A stretch of 64,000 bases of DNA. It comes from Branchiostoma lanceolatum (Eukaryota; Chordata; Leptocardii; Amphioxiformes; Branchiostomatidae). The DNA lies in assembly GCF_035083965.1 (NCBI RefSeq), contig NC_089724.1, positions 19,672,974 to 19,736,973 on the forward strand, written 5' to 3'. Below, piece after piece: positions 43,901-54,570 of this stretch. Every line of letters begins with the position of its first letter. Positions within the stretch are counted from its first letter, which is position 1. A program made the translations under genes and the position numbers. The notes beneath the pieces were generated by a model. That model saw only the letters and a program-made list of their open reading frames with translations. It did not search any database and had not been told where the DNA came from.

Positions 43901-46900
43901 CCTCTGACATACGTTGATCTCATTAAAAACCTGTTTTTCAAGAAAGCGAGCAAAAATACGTAAAGAAAAACAAGATTTTCACCCGAGCATTTGAGTCCCT
44001 ACGCTGTGATTTGCCGCCATTTGTGGTCATATTCGGTGGAGAATCTATTCCTTTAATTTTTTTCCAGTGAAAATTCTGCTTACGTAGCGTAGATGACTTG
44101 TATTTTACGCCGTGATTTTACTTCAGAATACGGCGCGCTAGCGGCAGGGCCGGGCTGGGCCGCCATCTTTGTTTACTCATGTTTACCGCTTGTTCTAAGC
44201 GTCAGAAAAACTGTGCTCTAATTGGTTGACTGCAAGATTTCACGTGATCACAAGGCGGGAATTCCCCGTCACAGTTTCGGCGTAGACCGCATTTTGTGAC
44301 GATTTTGAAGCAGTTTTGTAGCGACCTTCGTAACATTTTTTATTTCTAAAAATTGAACAAGCATTTTCTGATGGCAGTATTCAGTTTTTTTTTTTTTCTA
44401 CTCATCGCCCAGCGCGAATTTTAGAACCACCGCGGATTTTCCATTTGCCCGAAACCGCGGATTTTAGGCCCCGCGGATCTAAGTAGACTTACAGTATATG
44501 CTTATTTATCCTTTCATAAAAGATGACAAGCATTGAAATCAGCGTCATCTTTGAATTGAGAGTAGGTTCTTTGCATAAGACACCAAAAGTCATTATTGAA
44601 GACCAAACTTTGCAGGTTCGGACTCATACTTGAAGTGTACCAGATGTTACTTTAAATATGCAGCCGTACTTGATCCCAGATTTGTGCTTTCCTCTTTGTG
44701 CTTGCTGTTAGCATTACATAGACTGAGTTCCAGCCTTTTTAGCTTTTACTTTTTTAGTCAACTTTTTCAGTCTTACAGGACCGACTGAGAGGCTAAAAGC
44801 TAAAAAGTCTGGCACCCAGGCTAGCTGGTATGATGGGATGAGTGTTAAGAATGTTATACCCTTGTACTTGTAGGGGGCATTGTTGTTGTTCGTCTGGGGG
44901 TGGTGGTCAGTGCATTATCCCAAGTGCCTGAAAGTTTCCCAGTCCTATCGTTAGTCACTGACAAAAGACAGCGGATGCTGTCTGAAACGTCTGACTGTTT
45001 CAAAATTTTATCCAGTTGCTTGAGTAACTATTTTTGGCATATCTTAGTACTACCTGGATGTCTAACCTTCATCAACGTGTCCAAGATTATGTTTGGACTT
45101 TGCCTTACTGTTGACTTACTGTCAATTATTAATTTAGTATAGCTATGTTTAGTTCATGTTTATTAATCTAGTGTAGCTATGTTTAGTTTATGGTCTCCTG
45201 CTGAGGCTAAAACAATGTTATCAGACTGCAGTAAGTCAATGGGCTAAAATATAGCTGCTCATATAAAGTATCCTTGAATGTTGAATTTTGCCAGAGGGTA
45301 TGGTAGTATTTTTCATGTTCAAAGGCCTCCTATCTACTACTTTTTATATATTTTTTACATTAGATGTTAGTTTGTTGAATGTTTGTTGAAAAATTAAGAC
45401 ACATAATTCTATGCTGAAATCATGAACATACATCTTGACTTCTAGAAACAGGTCATGCTAGTTTTTGTTTTCTTTATCTTGTTTTCCTTTAGCTCAGACA
45501 CTTATCTCATTGAATATGATAATGATGGTATGATATTTGCGGCTGATATAAATGAAAAGTGGAGCTTTAGACTTTACTTCATTTAATGTTAATGTCACAA
45601 CTTTATGACATACATTTTGTATATACTATGTAAACTCTCCAAAGCAGGTAGTAAAACTACTAGTAATCAATCTTGCTGCACAAATAACTACATGTATGTA
45701 GATAAAAAAGTCTAGAGAAGCACATACATATTGTAATACTTGATATCAAGCATGTTCCAGTATAGACCCTAAGTAATCTCCAAGCAGATGTAAGGATCTG
45801 GATCAGCCTTAGTGTTTTGTGCATATTTTGCAATATTTAGTTGTGCACCTTCAACTCTTCACTGAGTCTGAGCCAGATCCTTACATCTGCTTGGAGATTA
45901 GGCCCTAAGGTCCCCTGTGAGCATTGCAGTACTTATGGGCCCATGTTAGCATATGCAAATGTCCTATGTATAGATACGTGTACCTGGCATGGTGCATGTG
46001 CCTTCCAAAGTGTACCACCCTGGCATGTTAGCCTTCTGTCTCAGCCACAATAGACTAATGAAATGTCCACGTGCTGTCTGGCACAGAAAGGGCATTAACC
46101 CCACCAGGTCTTTTCAGACTTCCACAAGATTGCATCATCATATGTGCTTACAGCCAGGGGGCTCTATTACATCAACTTCCTCTGCCGTGTTCAGTAGAGT
46201 TAGTGCTGCATGCAGTACTTGCTGCCAGGAGAATGGCAATCCTTATCAATTCAGCAGTTTTTCTGTGGGGATTTTCTGTTTTCCCCTTTATTGTTTCATT
46301 CACTACAGTCATCATTCCTGCCTTGAGTTCGTTGGGGCTATGTAAGGTATATATTGACTGTCTAGAGTGGGCTTTTGAGGTAAGATGACTTTTATATGGT
46401 CACTGTATTCATTGTGGTCATGACAACAGTCACAGATTTTATTCTATTCATTGCTACTTTGAAGGAACTGGCACCTTTTTCCTAAAACACAATATGTACC
46501 AGCTATTTAGTTGTCTTTGCTGTCTGAAATATGTCAATGAAGAAGAATACAGACATTTTTGCCAGTAGTTCTGTTCTTGCCCCACGAAATGCTGCTTCAT
46601 TGCTCCTTGGGGACATGTACAGACAAGGAAAGATTGAATGGGTAATAGCAAAGAACCTCCTTAAAGTGAGAAAAAATTAAAAAGAATAACTTAAAAATTT
46701 GTATAAATTTTATTCCCATATGTGTACACAAGCTGACGATCCTCCCTTGACTGTCCCTTGTTTTATTTCCAGTTTGCTACAAACAGAATACAGCAGCATG
46801 ACAGTCGACAGGACCTGAATGGAAACAGAGGGGAGCAGTTACCCGACAACAATATAGATGCACTAAAGGATAAGAACAGTAAGTACAAAAGCTGATGATA

Positions 46901-49900
46901 AAAAAGTATAGCACTAGTAGTCATGTATATGTAGGCCATGTAAAAACTATTCCATGCAAGAGCAGCCGACCAACCGACCGACCGACCGTGATGCATATAG
47001 TATTAATGTTGTGGAAGTGGTATTCTATGACTTTTATTTTAGAGCAATATCCTTACATGAAAGTCTGATAATAGACGTGCTGGTACATGTATGTCCTCAG
47101 GTGTTGCCATGATTCAAGAAGAAGAGAGGACAACGCTGAAGAAAGTCAGATCATTTGGAACACTGAGAAGAGAGTTTGAATTGTCTGATTGTTACCACTT
47201 CTGCAGACAAGGCATTGAGGTTGGTGCTTAGTTTGCAGATTTAAGGATGTGGACTTTATACGTCTGTGTTTACTCTTCTACTATAACTAGGTCAAACAAT
47301 TCTAAGGATGTACATACTAGTAGTTCTTTTCTGTCAACTTTCTTCTTCGAATCAATTTTTAATATCCTACCTGCTCCTTAGAGACTTGCATCATAGTGAA
47401 TTCTAAGATGAAGAAACTAGTTTTCATTGTTAAATTCATTTTCATGGTGATTTATCCGTCTTATCACCCTTGCCCTTGAGTAAACATTGTCTGCCAGCAA
47501 GTGCCCATATCAAACTTATTTCTCCACCATCACGTAGTGAAGGCATTGACTTTGGACAAGGTCTTTATGATCTACCCGGTAGACTCCAAACAAAGGTCTA
47601 TTTTGAACTTAATCAGTTTTAACAATCAATGATTATTTTGCAGGCAATTGCAGACGACAGTGTAACAAAATGCTTTTCAGCTGCAGGTGAGCCATGTCTA
47701 TCTGTATGTTAATTTTTTCAGCCTTATTTGTAACGTGTGAAGATTGTCATCTTGTTTGAACTTTCCTGAATGGACATTCTTTGAGTTCGGAACTAACTTT
47801 CTCAATTTTTCTGTAGAGTTGCCATCATGGAATCTTTTGACAAGAACAAATACACATTATGAGTTTGTAAGGTAAGACTTTCTTTCCATCAAGTGTAATA
47901 AATCAAATTGCTATGATTCCAGATTGAACTTTCTTTATTTATTCTACTCCTGTTTGATAAACCACGAGACTTAACAAGAGACAACAAAATAGTGATACAG
48001 CAGAAAAACTGAAATTCATGCTATACCTGATGATTGATAATGATAATGATTTAAGAATCTTTTGTATAATATGTAATAATTTGAGTTACATTTATGGTAA
48101 CGTTACCCATCTGGTTATTGTCTAGTTGAGAGTATTCATCTGTCGTTGGTAGGGATATCACAATACTACATTTGAGGTAGAGTATTGTAGCATTATAATT
48201 ATTATGAAAACTCATGATATTGTTGTGCTTATACTTTTTATAGCATGCGGCTCACAATTCTGTGGGTGATAGGGTTCCTCTTCAGGTACTGCTGTCTACT
48301 GCCCATGAGGTAAGTGCTGTGCTGTGCAGATGACATTGGTCTGCTTAACTCACATATTTGATCATGTATTTGCTTGCCCTAAATTCACATTCCTGTGTTT
48401 TAAAGATTAAAAAATAAGGCATTTGTGTTATTGTTATGAATAAAAGCTCTTGTTCTGCATGCTTTTTTAAATCTTGATGATGGTGTGTGTATGGCAGTAT
48501 GCTTAAATTCCTGGCTGCTGTTAAGATGGAAGGTGAATGTGCTTACCTCTTGTTACATACCCAAGTCAACCCAAGACATTTTTAAACTGAATTGTTGATT
48601 TCAAACATCACAATTAAAGAATTTACAAAGAAAAGTAATTAAACTGCAAACAAATTTGAATGCAAGTCTTCCTAATTCTCTGATTTCATCTCTGATTCTG
48701 AATGATATTGAGATATCTGTTTGATAATGTTAACGGGAGGGCTCGTAATTCCGACATACCCCTAAATCGGAACTAGTTTGGAAAACAAATGTTACTGCGC
48801 TGTGCATAAGTGCATGTATATGATAAGGACCAGTAACAATGGACTAAGTTTGTATCTTAAAAACACCTGTGAACCTAGCCTTCAACTCGGCTGAATTACT
48901 TGGAGTGTAGAGCGCGGAATATTCCAGAACGACACCGCATATACAAGTAATGTTTATTGAAATCTACAAAAACCCACACCTGTGTCTTGGTAGTGTCTTT
49001 ATTCTTGGATAGTTTGAACTGAAACGATGTGCGTTGTTTACAGCGTCTCTGCATTCCGCAATATTCATCAATCACGTGATTCGATTTCAATGTGACCACT
49101 AACGTGAAATGCAAGAAGGCGTAGACAGAACCTGCTATGTTGTAAACACAGTTCCGATCGGCGAAATGAAAAGAGTTTGTGACAGAAAAACAGTAACTGT
49201 TGTACTTTGTCCAGCAATCACCTTGTATTTTCATAGTTTTGAGGGCATACCTTTTGTGATGGAACATTCCTTACGCACAAGTACAAAAATACAACTGTCG
49301 CTTCTGCGTGCCGTAACTCTTGTACGCAAAGCGCTAGAAATAGTATAAATACAAATCTGTGAAGCTTAAATTCCAGTTATAAGTATATTTCAAGGTCGAA
49401 GCTCATGTTTCATACATTAAGTGTCACACACACCTTTACAAAAGGACTGTGCGTTTCCTTAGAACGTATGTCGGAATATGGAGCCCCCCCCCCATTATGC
49501 TGATATAAATAAAGCACAAAATATTATTTTACAGGACTCATGAAAAAAACCTTTGTCACAGGATAATATAAAAAGTGAATCATTGACTTTAACTTTGGTA
49601 TGCACAATCAACTTGTATGTTTTTTTTCTATTTCTACATCTGTCCAGATTCATTCTTTTTGTTGTGAGCGTGAACATTTTTCTAATGACAACTGCTGCTA
49701 TAGGCTTGATGCCTAATTCTCGGTAAGTCTTCCCTGGTATTGTTTTTTATCTGTCACAATGGAGAAGTGTCTGCTTTCCGTCAGAATTAGGACGACAAAG
49801 GTTTGATTTGCCGGTAAACACAGACATTCATGATCATTGATAGAAATGTGGCTCTGCCACAAACTCCTCTCTCTGATACTGTTCAGTAACCCATTGTTGT

Positions 49901-52900
49901 ACTTTGGAGAGAATTATTGAGGAGGAAACTGACACGTCTCCATAGGGCAATGCACTGTGATTGTAATGATGGGTGGATGGAAGAATGTCATGTACTGGGT
50001 GATGTCAATCTCTGAGGTTGATTATGTCTCCTTGACATCTCTCAGGGAGATGGAAGGTTAAGGAGGACACCTCACCCTTGTGGTATTCCGTTCACCCATC
50101 ATTTGATAATGTGATCGGAAAGTTAATTGAATCAATGATCATATTACAGATTGCTGCTGGCTACAGTCAGTGTCGGTATCTTCATGGTCGCCACGGCAAC
50201 CCTTAGTATCTTATCTAAAACTAGGTAACATCATAACACTGTGTGATGTCCACTTTTGCACCTCAATTTTTGTTTTTCTGCTCTTAACTGTTGTTAAGTT
50301 AACTGTTGTTAAGTTTATCTGTAAAATGTGGGGTGTCATGACTCATGTACCAGAGATTTTATCCAGCAATTTCCTTTTTGTGATGAGATATAATCATGAT
50401 GATCAAACCCTGAAGGGATGCATGTAGATACACTATTTTTGCACTAAATCTATTTTCATTGTTGCACAAGAGGCTAAAGGGCCTATGACAACTTAAGCAT
50501 GCACAGTTTTGTTCCTGGAGACATTAGTCATTCTCCTAGTCCTATGCCTTTGCCTCATTTGTGGCCTGTACAGTATATACATTTGGGCATGTTGGGAGGC
50601 TTTGTTGAATTGGGCTGAGGTTTCGACTTTTGTGTGCGTGGCCTCTAACCAGTTGTCAGCCAGTCAGAGAATCGCCTAAATGTAGGTAAAGCCAATTCTC
50701 TGATTGACTGACAGATAGTTAGAGGCCACGCACAAAAGTGCCAATCTCAGCCTGGTTTAGCAGAGCCTCCCCTAGGTATATTGTATAGGGCGACGTTCTG
50801 CATAGGAGAATGACATCATTTCTATGCTAGAAGCTACCTGTAAGTTTTGAACCTCTGTCAACACTTATCTGTTTACCAGTTACAAGAGACATGTCAGCAA
50901 GTATGTCAGCCTGATGTGTTACCGTATCCTGGCCAGAGCCTTTTCTGCTGTGGTCACCTACCATAACAAGTGAGTACATCTTCTGATTTTGTGACATCAC
51001 AGCAGTTCTTTATCACATAGATGTACAAATGTAATTGATGTTTGCTCTAGCCTGTGTTTACACAATCCCTCTCTGGCTGAGATTAATGACCCCCCTCTAG
51101 GGGGCAGTAACCTTCAAGCGGCCGCCAGGAGTGCGATATTTGTTCCATGGATATAAAATGGACGGTGGAAAGGAAGGGTGTCCAACATGTATTATAATAA
51201 TGTTGCGTCTTTCCCCATAGAGAGAATCGCGCCAAGGGAGGAGGCATCTGTGTGGCAAATCACACCTCGCCCATTGACGTCATCATCTTGGCTTGTGATG
51301 CCTGCTATGCCATGGTGAGGTCACTGCTAAGAAACTGGGCTCATCAAGATTTGAATAACAGAAAATCCTTCTGAATTTCAGTACATGTATTTGCATGATC
51401 TGGTTTTGACGTTCCATTTCTAATTGCTCTACTTGCACCTGTTGACCCACAGGTTGGTCAGGTCCATGGTGGGTTCACAGGGATGATCCAGCGGGCCATG
51501 TCAAGGTCAGAGGCCCACATCTGGTTCCAGAGGTCAGAGGTCAAGGACAGACAGGCTGTCAGCAACAGGTGATCTAATTTCTGGGCATCTTATATAATCA
51601 TTTATGAGGATTACAAGCTTTGTATTCTGTTTTCTGTATACCAACTTCCTTCTTCCCCAGCTTGACCCTTTGGAATTCTGTGCCCTTGCTATACATGTAT
51701 GACACTGTGCTGCGTAACTGGAATAAATAGCTTATGATTTCAGCAGGCAGTGGCGGTTGGTCTCGGTACTCTTCATATTCAAGTAGTTTTTTTGTCAGTT
51801 ACTGATTGATATGTCCCTACCAACCATATTTAGTTGCCAATAATCTAAAATAGCTGGCCTAGCCCAACATTTTCTCATGCTGCTCAGGTTTGAAATAACT
51901 ATGAAGCTCTCAAGATTAAGATTGAAAAGTAAAACCATATTCTGCTCATTGCAGGTTGAAAGAACACGTTTCAGATCCTGACAAGCTGCCCATTTTGATT
52001 TTCCCGGAAGGTGAGCTGTTAGGTTTGTTACCGGCACAAGGATTTTGTAATCATCTCAGAAGAAGAAAATAAAGATGTGAAATAAGTAGCTGTTCTGAAT
52101 TACTTTTATCTGCTTTGCTGTGTTTCTTATGGTAGAAAAAAATTGACTGAGCTGTGTGATCATCTTACAGGAACTTGCATTAATAACACATCAGTCATGA
52201 TGTTCAAAAAAGGAAGTTTTGAGGTGGGCGGTGCCATCTACCCTGTTGCTATCAAGGTAAGCACACCAGTCTTTGTATGAGCAAGCTTCAACCACTTAAC
52301 AAAATGGCAGTCCATTCTTAATTGTGTAGCTTTCTTCTGGTTTTATCAGTTTTGATCAAGTCAATGATCATGTACAATTGGTTCTATTAAAGCAACCTTT
52401 TTGTGGGTTTTGTGTAGTAAAAGCTGGTTAACCAAGGTTTTATTGAAATGCTTCTTGCATTCAGTTTGATATTATTATTATGCTATTTGCAGTATGATGC
52501 CAGATTTGGTGATGCGTTCTGGAACAGCAGCAAGTACAACATGATCCAGTATCTTCTCCTCATGATGACGTCCTGGGCCATCGTGTGTGATGTCTGGTAC
52601 CTGCCGCCCATGCACAGAAAAGTGGGTAGTTTTCATCAGTACCCAGCCTGGGTGCCATCCTTTGATGTTCCACTCCACATGTCTGTGGTACAGGTAGTAA
52701 GTGTAGGCAGAGATGTGATCACTAGAAGGGGGTGACTTTAGGATCCTGTGTTGAGAGAGTTAAAAATTCAGTATGCTTCTTTTTGTTGATGATATCATAC
52801 CCTGAACTGTTTTACTTGTTGGTTATCCTGACCATGATGTGTGAGCTTCATATTTTAAAAGAACTTCAGAATCAAATTAAGGGCATCTATCCAGACATAA

Positions 52901-54570
52901 AGTTAAGTGTCTCCCCAGTTCAGTTTACGTATCTTATCATATATGCTTTGCATGGTGCAGGGCTCGAAGTTAACTATGTCCCTATGTCCCGGGGCCACCA
53001 AAATTTGACCTGGGACAACTCAATAATCAATTCGGGACATATTTGGGACAATCAGGGCTCCTGAGAGCCACTGTGCTCCTCCCTTGTGAAACTGTATACT
53101 GGTCCCACCCACTGTTTTTGGTGTGGTACTAGTCTTCTCAAAATCAATCATCATTTATCACTCAGCATAGTGAAAGGAAAGCCTGTCCCAGCTAGGCTGT
53201 GGCACATGTCTGCTCCCCTGACAGGGGGTCAGCAGAGGGATGGTCACACCTCAATTACTTGATTAAGGTTGGCCCTGCAAGATTAGAAATCAAACATTTT
53301 CGGATTTGTTCTACCTCCCCAAGAGCCACCGCATCAATGAAGTCTTTAAACTCTGCAGAATTAGGCTTTTTCTTTTATAACCTATTAAAATGCATTATTT
53401 CAGGAACAATATTTCTGGTTGTTAACTTTGTTGAAACTTGTGTTTACTACTGAGTGTATATACCTTTGTATGTATTATATTTTTCAAATTTCATGCAATT
53501 TTCTATTTTACAATACACAATTTTGTATATAACTAAAAAAAAATATTCTAACACAGATTGGCTTGGGCTCAGGTCCTGACTTGAGTATAGGTCCAAACCT
53601 GAACATGAACCTCTGGAACTGAATGCAGACCCGACACTAAGTTCACATCTTTGGCCCTGGTTGGGACACTTCAGGACACTTTCGGGACAGTTGAAATCCA
53701 CTTTTGGGACAATGTTGGGACAGTAGGGGAAAAAGTTAATTTCGAGGCCTGATGGTGTTTCCAGTGGTGGTTGATTCTGTGGTATTATGCTTGTATGTAT
53801 CATGGTACAATGTACATGAAAAATACTTATTGTTTCCATACTGCACAGGAGGGGGAGGCGGCTGTGGAGTTTGCCAACAGAGTGAAGCATGAGATAGCAC
53901 AGAAGGGCGGGCTGGTGGACTTGTTATGGTAGGTTTCTTCATTGTGCAGTCTTCCTTGATAGTCTTTTGCAACAAATTGAAGCAAAAGCTTCTTGGAGTT
54001 TCTTAAACAAGTCTTAACGATGAGTCTCAAAAATGTTTTATGTAAAGGCAAAGAGCTTTAAAAAAACCTCCATTATAAGATGAACAGGAGCACCTTATTA
54101 TAATGACAATGACAATGAACTTTATTGCATATTCATGCCCAACTTGGGCTTAATGCATATATAGATAACATGAAGTAAAAGAAAAGGAACATTGTGCTAT
54201 ATTCCATCTAAATCTACAGAGTCTCTTCTCTCTTCTTGAAACATTTGTACACAAATTCACATAGTTTTTCAATCATATCGTAGTTTCTAGAAGACATGAA
54301 ACATGTGAATAACTCGTTATTTGTAAGATGCGCATATTTCTTGTCTAGTTGTATGGAACTTACAAGGGGCCTGTGCATGTCTGACTATAGTGAGTATAAT
54401 GATCCTACAATTTACCAATGGGAAATGTTAGCTGGACAGAATTGATTGTTTAGTCTAACAAATCTGTCTCTCCCATAATCAGGGATGGACAGCTGAAAAG
54501 GATGACAGTGAAGGAGGACTTCAAGAAGGAACAACAGAAAGAGTACAGCAAGCTTCTCAAGGTGGAGTAA
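40823..54570 (+). CDS. GPAT4: Glycerol-3-phosphate acyltransferase 3/4 (ER membrane)
   Basis: Transfers an acyl group from acyl-CoA to the sn-1 position of glycerol 3-phosphate, the first step of glycerolipid synthesis, at the ER and lipid droplets. Exons: 40823-40972 (or alternative 46233-46379), 46773-46878, 47101-47219, 47644-47686, 47817-47871, 48244-48309, 49648-49722 (and/or 50150-50224), 50880-50969, 51221-51314, 51453-51568, 51955-52010, 52171-52256, 52493-52621, 53849-53928, 54483-54570. Phases join, giving 450 residues (human GPAT4 456, GPAT3 434). The catalytic NHTSPID motif is at 248-254, GQVHGG and WFQRSEVKDR follow, FPEGTCINN starts at 321, then YPVAIKYDARFGDAFWNSSKYN and MMTSWAIVCDVWYLPPM. 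It appears equally related to vertebrate GPAT3 and GPAT4, so it is probably the single pre-duplication gene. Introns host many transposons. Confidence 0.93.
41229..41260. mobile_element. 32-base micro-palindrome with 7-base target duplication, copy 2
   Basis: Arms CAAGGAGGTTTTAT and ATAAAACCTCCTTG are perfectly complementary around ATAG. Identical 7-mers CTCTCAC flank it (41222-41228, 41261-41267). Same arms and core as 26938-26970 but a different target, so both copies inserted independently. Confidence 0.82.
42241..42951. mobile_element. 711-base TIR element in GPAT intron 1
   Basis: Terminal inverted repeat GACCCCGTTCATACTAAATC(GCG) is perfect over 23 bases. Flanked by TAT on both sides (42238-42240, 42952-42954). 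Subterminal repeats of TTAGTATGAACGCTC and many CGATTT/AATCGC words occur inside. No transposase frame. The superfamily is unclear; a 3-base duplication would suit PIF/Harbinger although TAT is not its usual TWA. Confidence 0.75.
43457..44494. mobile_element. 1038-base TIR element with TA duplication in GPAT intron 1
   Basis: Ends CTGTAAGTCTACTTAGATCC and complement, flanked by TA (43455-43456, 44495-44496), the Tc1/mariner-type target. No transposase. About 43815-44350 is homologous in inverted orientation to the core of the hAT element at 28325-29240. It contains GCCGCCATCTTTG (a YY1 motif on the minus strand) and a CCAAT box (AATTGG). Confidence 0.8.
44717..44823. mobile_element. MITE, TAGCCTGG-end family
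   Basis: Imperfect ~30-base inverted ends: TAGACTGAGTTCCAGCC then TTTTTAGCTTTTA on the left; TAAAAGCTAAAAA then CTGGCACCCAGGCTA on the right. The outer CTGGCACCCAGGCTA is close to the end of the 13284 hairpin. No clear target duplication. Confidence 0.6.
44952..45080 (+). repeat. Dispersed repeat, copy 2
   Basis: Same ordered blocks as 33131-33250: GTCACTGAC, GCGGATGCTGTCTGAAACGTC, TATCCAGTTGCTTGAGTAAC, TACCTGGATGTCTAACCTTC. This copy is the better preserved of the two. Confidence 0.65.
45774..45900. mobile_element. 127-base MITE upstream of alternative GPAT exon 1b
   Basis: 33-base inverted ends with one mismatch: TAATCTCCAAGCAGATGTAA and continuing GGATCTGG(A/C)TCAG. TA at each outer edge would suit a Tc1/mariner-type target. 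Lies about 330 bases before exon 1b, so it may be part of that promoter region. Confidence 0.8.
46233..46379 (+). CDS. GPAT4: Alternative GPAT first coding exon 1b
   Basis: Open frame of 49 codons from an ATG at 46233 to GAG before GTAAGA, phase 0 out, just like exon 1a. The peptide (MAILINSAVFLWGFS, then VIIPALSSLGL and VYIDCLEWAFE) has the same plan as exon 1a: hydrophobic stretch, I(I/L)IPA, SLG, (R)K(V/L)Y, FE end. LEWA recalls GPAT3. An internal-exon reading from the acceptor near 46309 meets a stop in the required phase, so it should be a separate first exon with its own promoter. Confidence 0.7.
48733..49494. mobile_element. Harbinger-like non-autonomous element in a GPAT intron
   Basis: Left end ACGGGAGGGCTCGTAATTCC, then GACATAC; right end GTATGTC, then GGAATATGGAGCCCCCCCCC and CA. 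The inverted ATTCCGACATAC block is exact apart from one position. TTA lies at both edges (48730-48732, 49495-49497), the PIF/Harbinger target. No transposase frame. Confidence 0.6.
49648..49722 (+). CDS. GPAT4: GPAT transmembrane exon 7a
   Basis: 75 bases, phase 2 in and out. Encodes a hydrophobic segment (FVVSVNIFLMTTAAIGLMPN) that joins to SRYKRHVSK, matching the human order ending GYLPNGRFKEFMSK. This is the exon that best matches vertebrate GPAT3/4. Confidence 0.9.
50150..50224 (+). CDS. GPAT4: GPAT transmembrane exon 7b, duplicate of 7a
   Basis: Also exactly 75 bases with the same phases, 427 bases downstream. Encodes LLLATVSVGIFMVATATLSI then LSKT; VSVxIF and TA positions are shared with 7a. 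Acceptor ATTACAG, donor GTAACA. Used instead of 7a it would swap one membrane span. Used with 7a it keeps frame but adds a span, so exclusive use seems more likely. Confidence 0.75.
50594..50771. mobile_element. Foldback element in a GPAT intron
   Basis: Arms of about 80 bases: GGGAGGCTTTGTTGAATTGG on the left against CCTGGTTTAGCAGAGCCTCC on the right, with TTTTGTGTGCGTGGCCTCTA matching TAGAGGCCACGCACAAAAG. Moderately diverged; no sure target duplication. Confidence 0.7.
52958..53751. mobile_element. 794-base hAT-like TIR element in GPAT intron 14
   Basis: Left end CAGGGCTCGAAGTTAACT; right end AGTTAATTTCGAGGCCTG, inverted with few mismatches. ATGGTG directly flanks both sides (52952-52957, 53752-53757), a 6-base duplication. 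Interior is dotted with GGGACA words near both ends. CAGxGCTCGAAATTAA is an end type I associate with hAT elements, though hAT duplications are normally 8 bases. Confidence 0.65.
54100..54180 (-). repeat. Possible retroelement 3' tail
   Basis: On the minus strand it reads CAATAAAGTTCATTGTCATT, then GTC, a tail type I associate with LINE or SINE 3' ends in invertebrates. Only this short piece is recognisable. Confidence 0.35.

Noticed and set aside
46309..46379. Internal GPAT exon starting at the CACTACAG acceptor
   Set aside because: In the phase required after exon 1a the frame reaches TGA after five codons; first-exon use is the only coherent reading.
48896..49267. 123-codon minus-strand frame in the Harbinger-like element as a transposase remnant
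   Set aside because: No helix-turn-helix or DDE-type motif; the length is compatible with chance inside a non-coding MITE.
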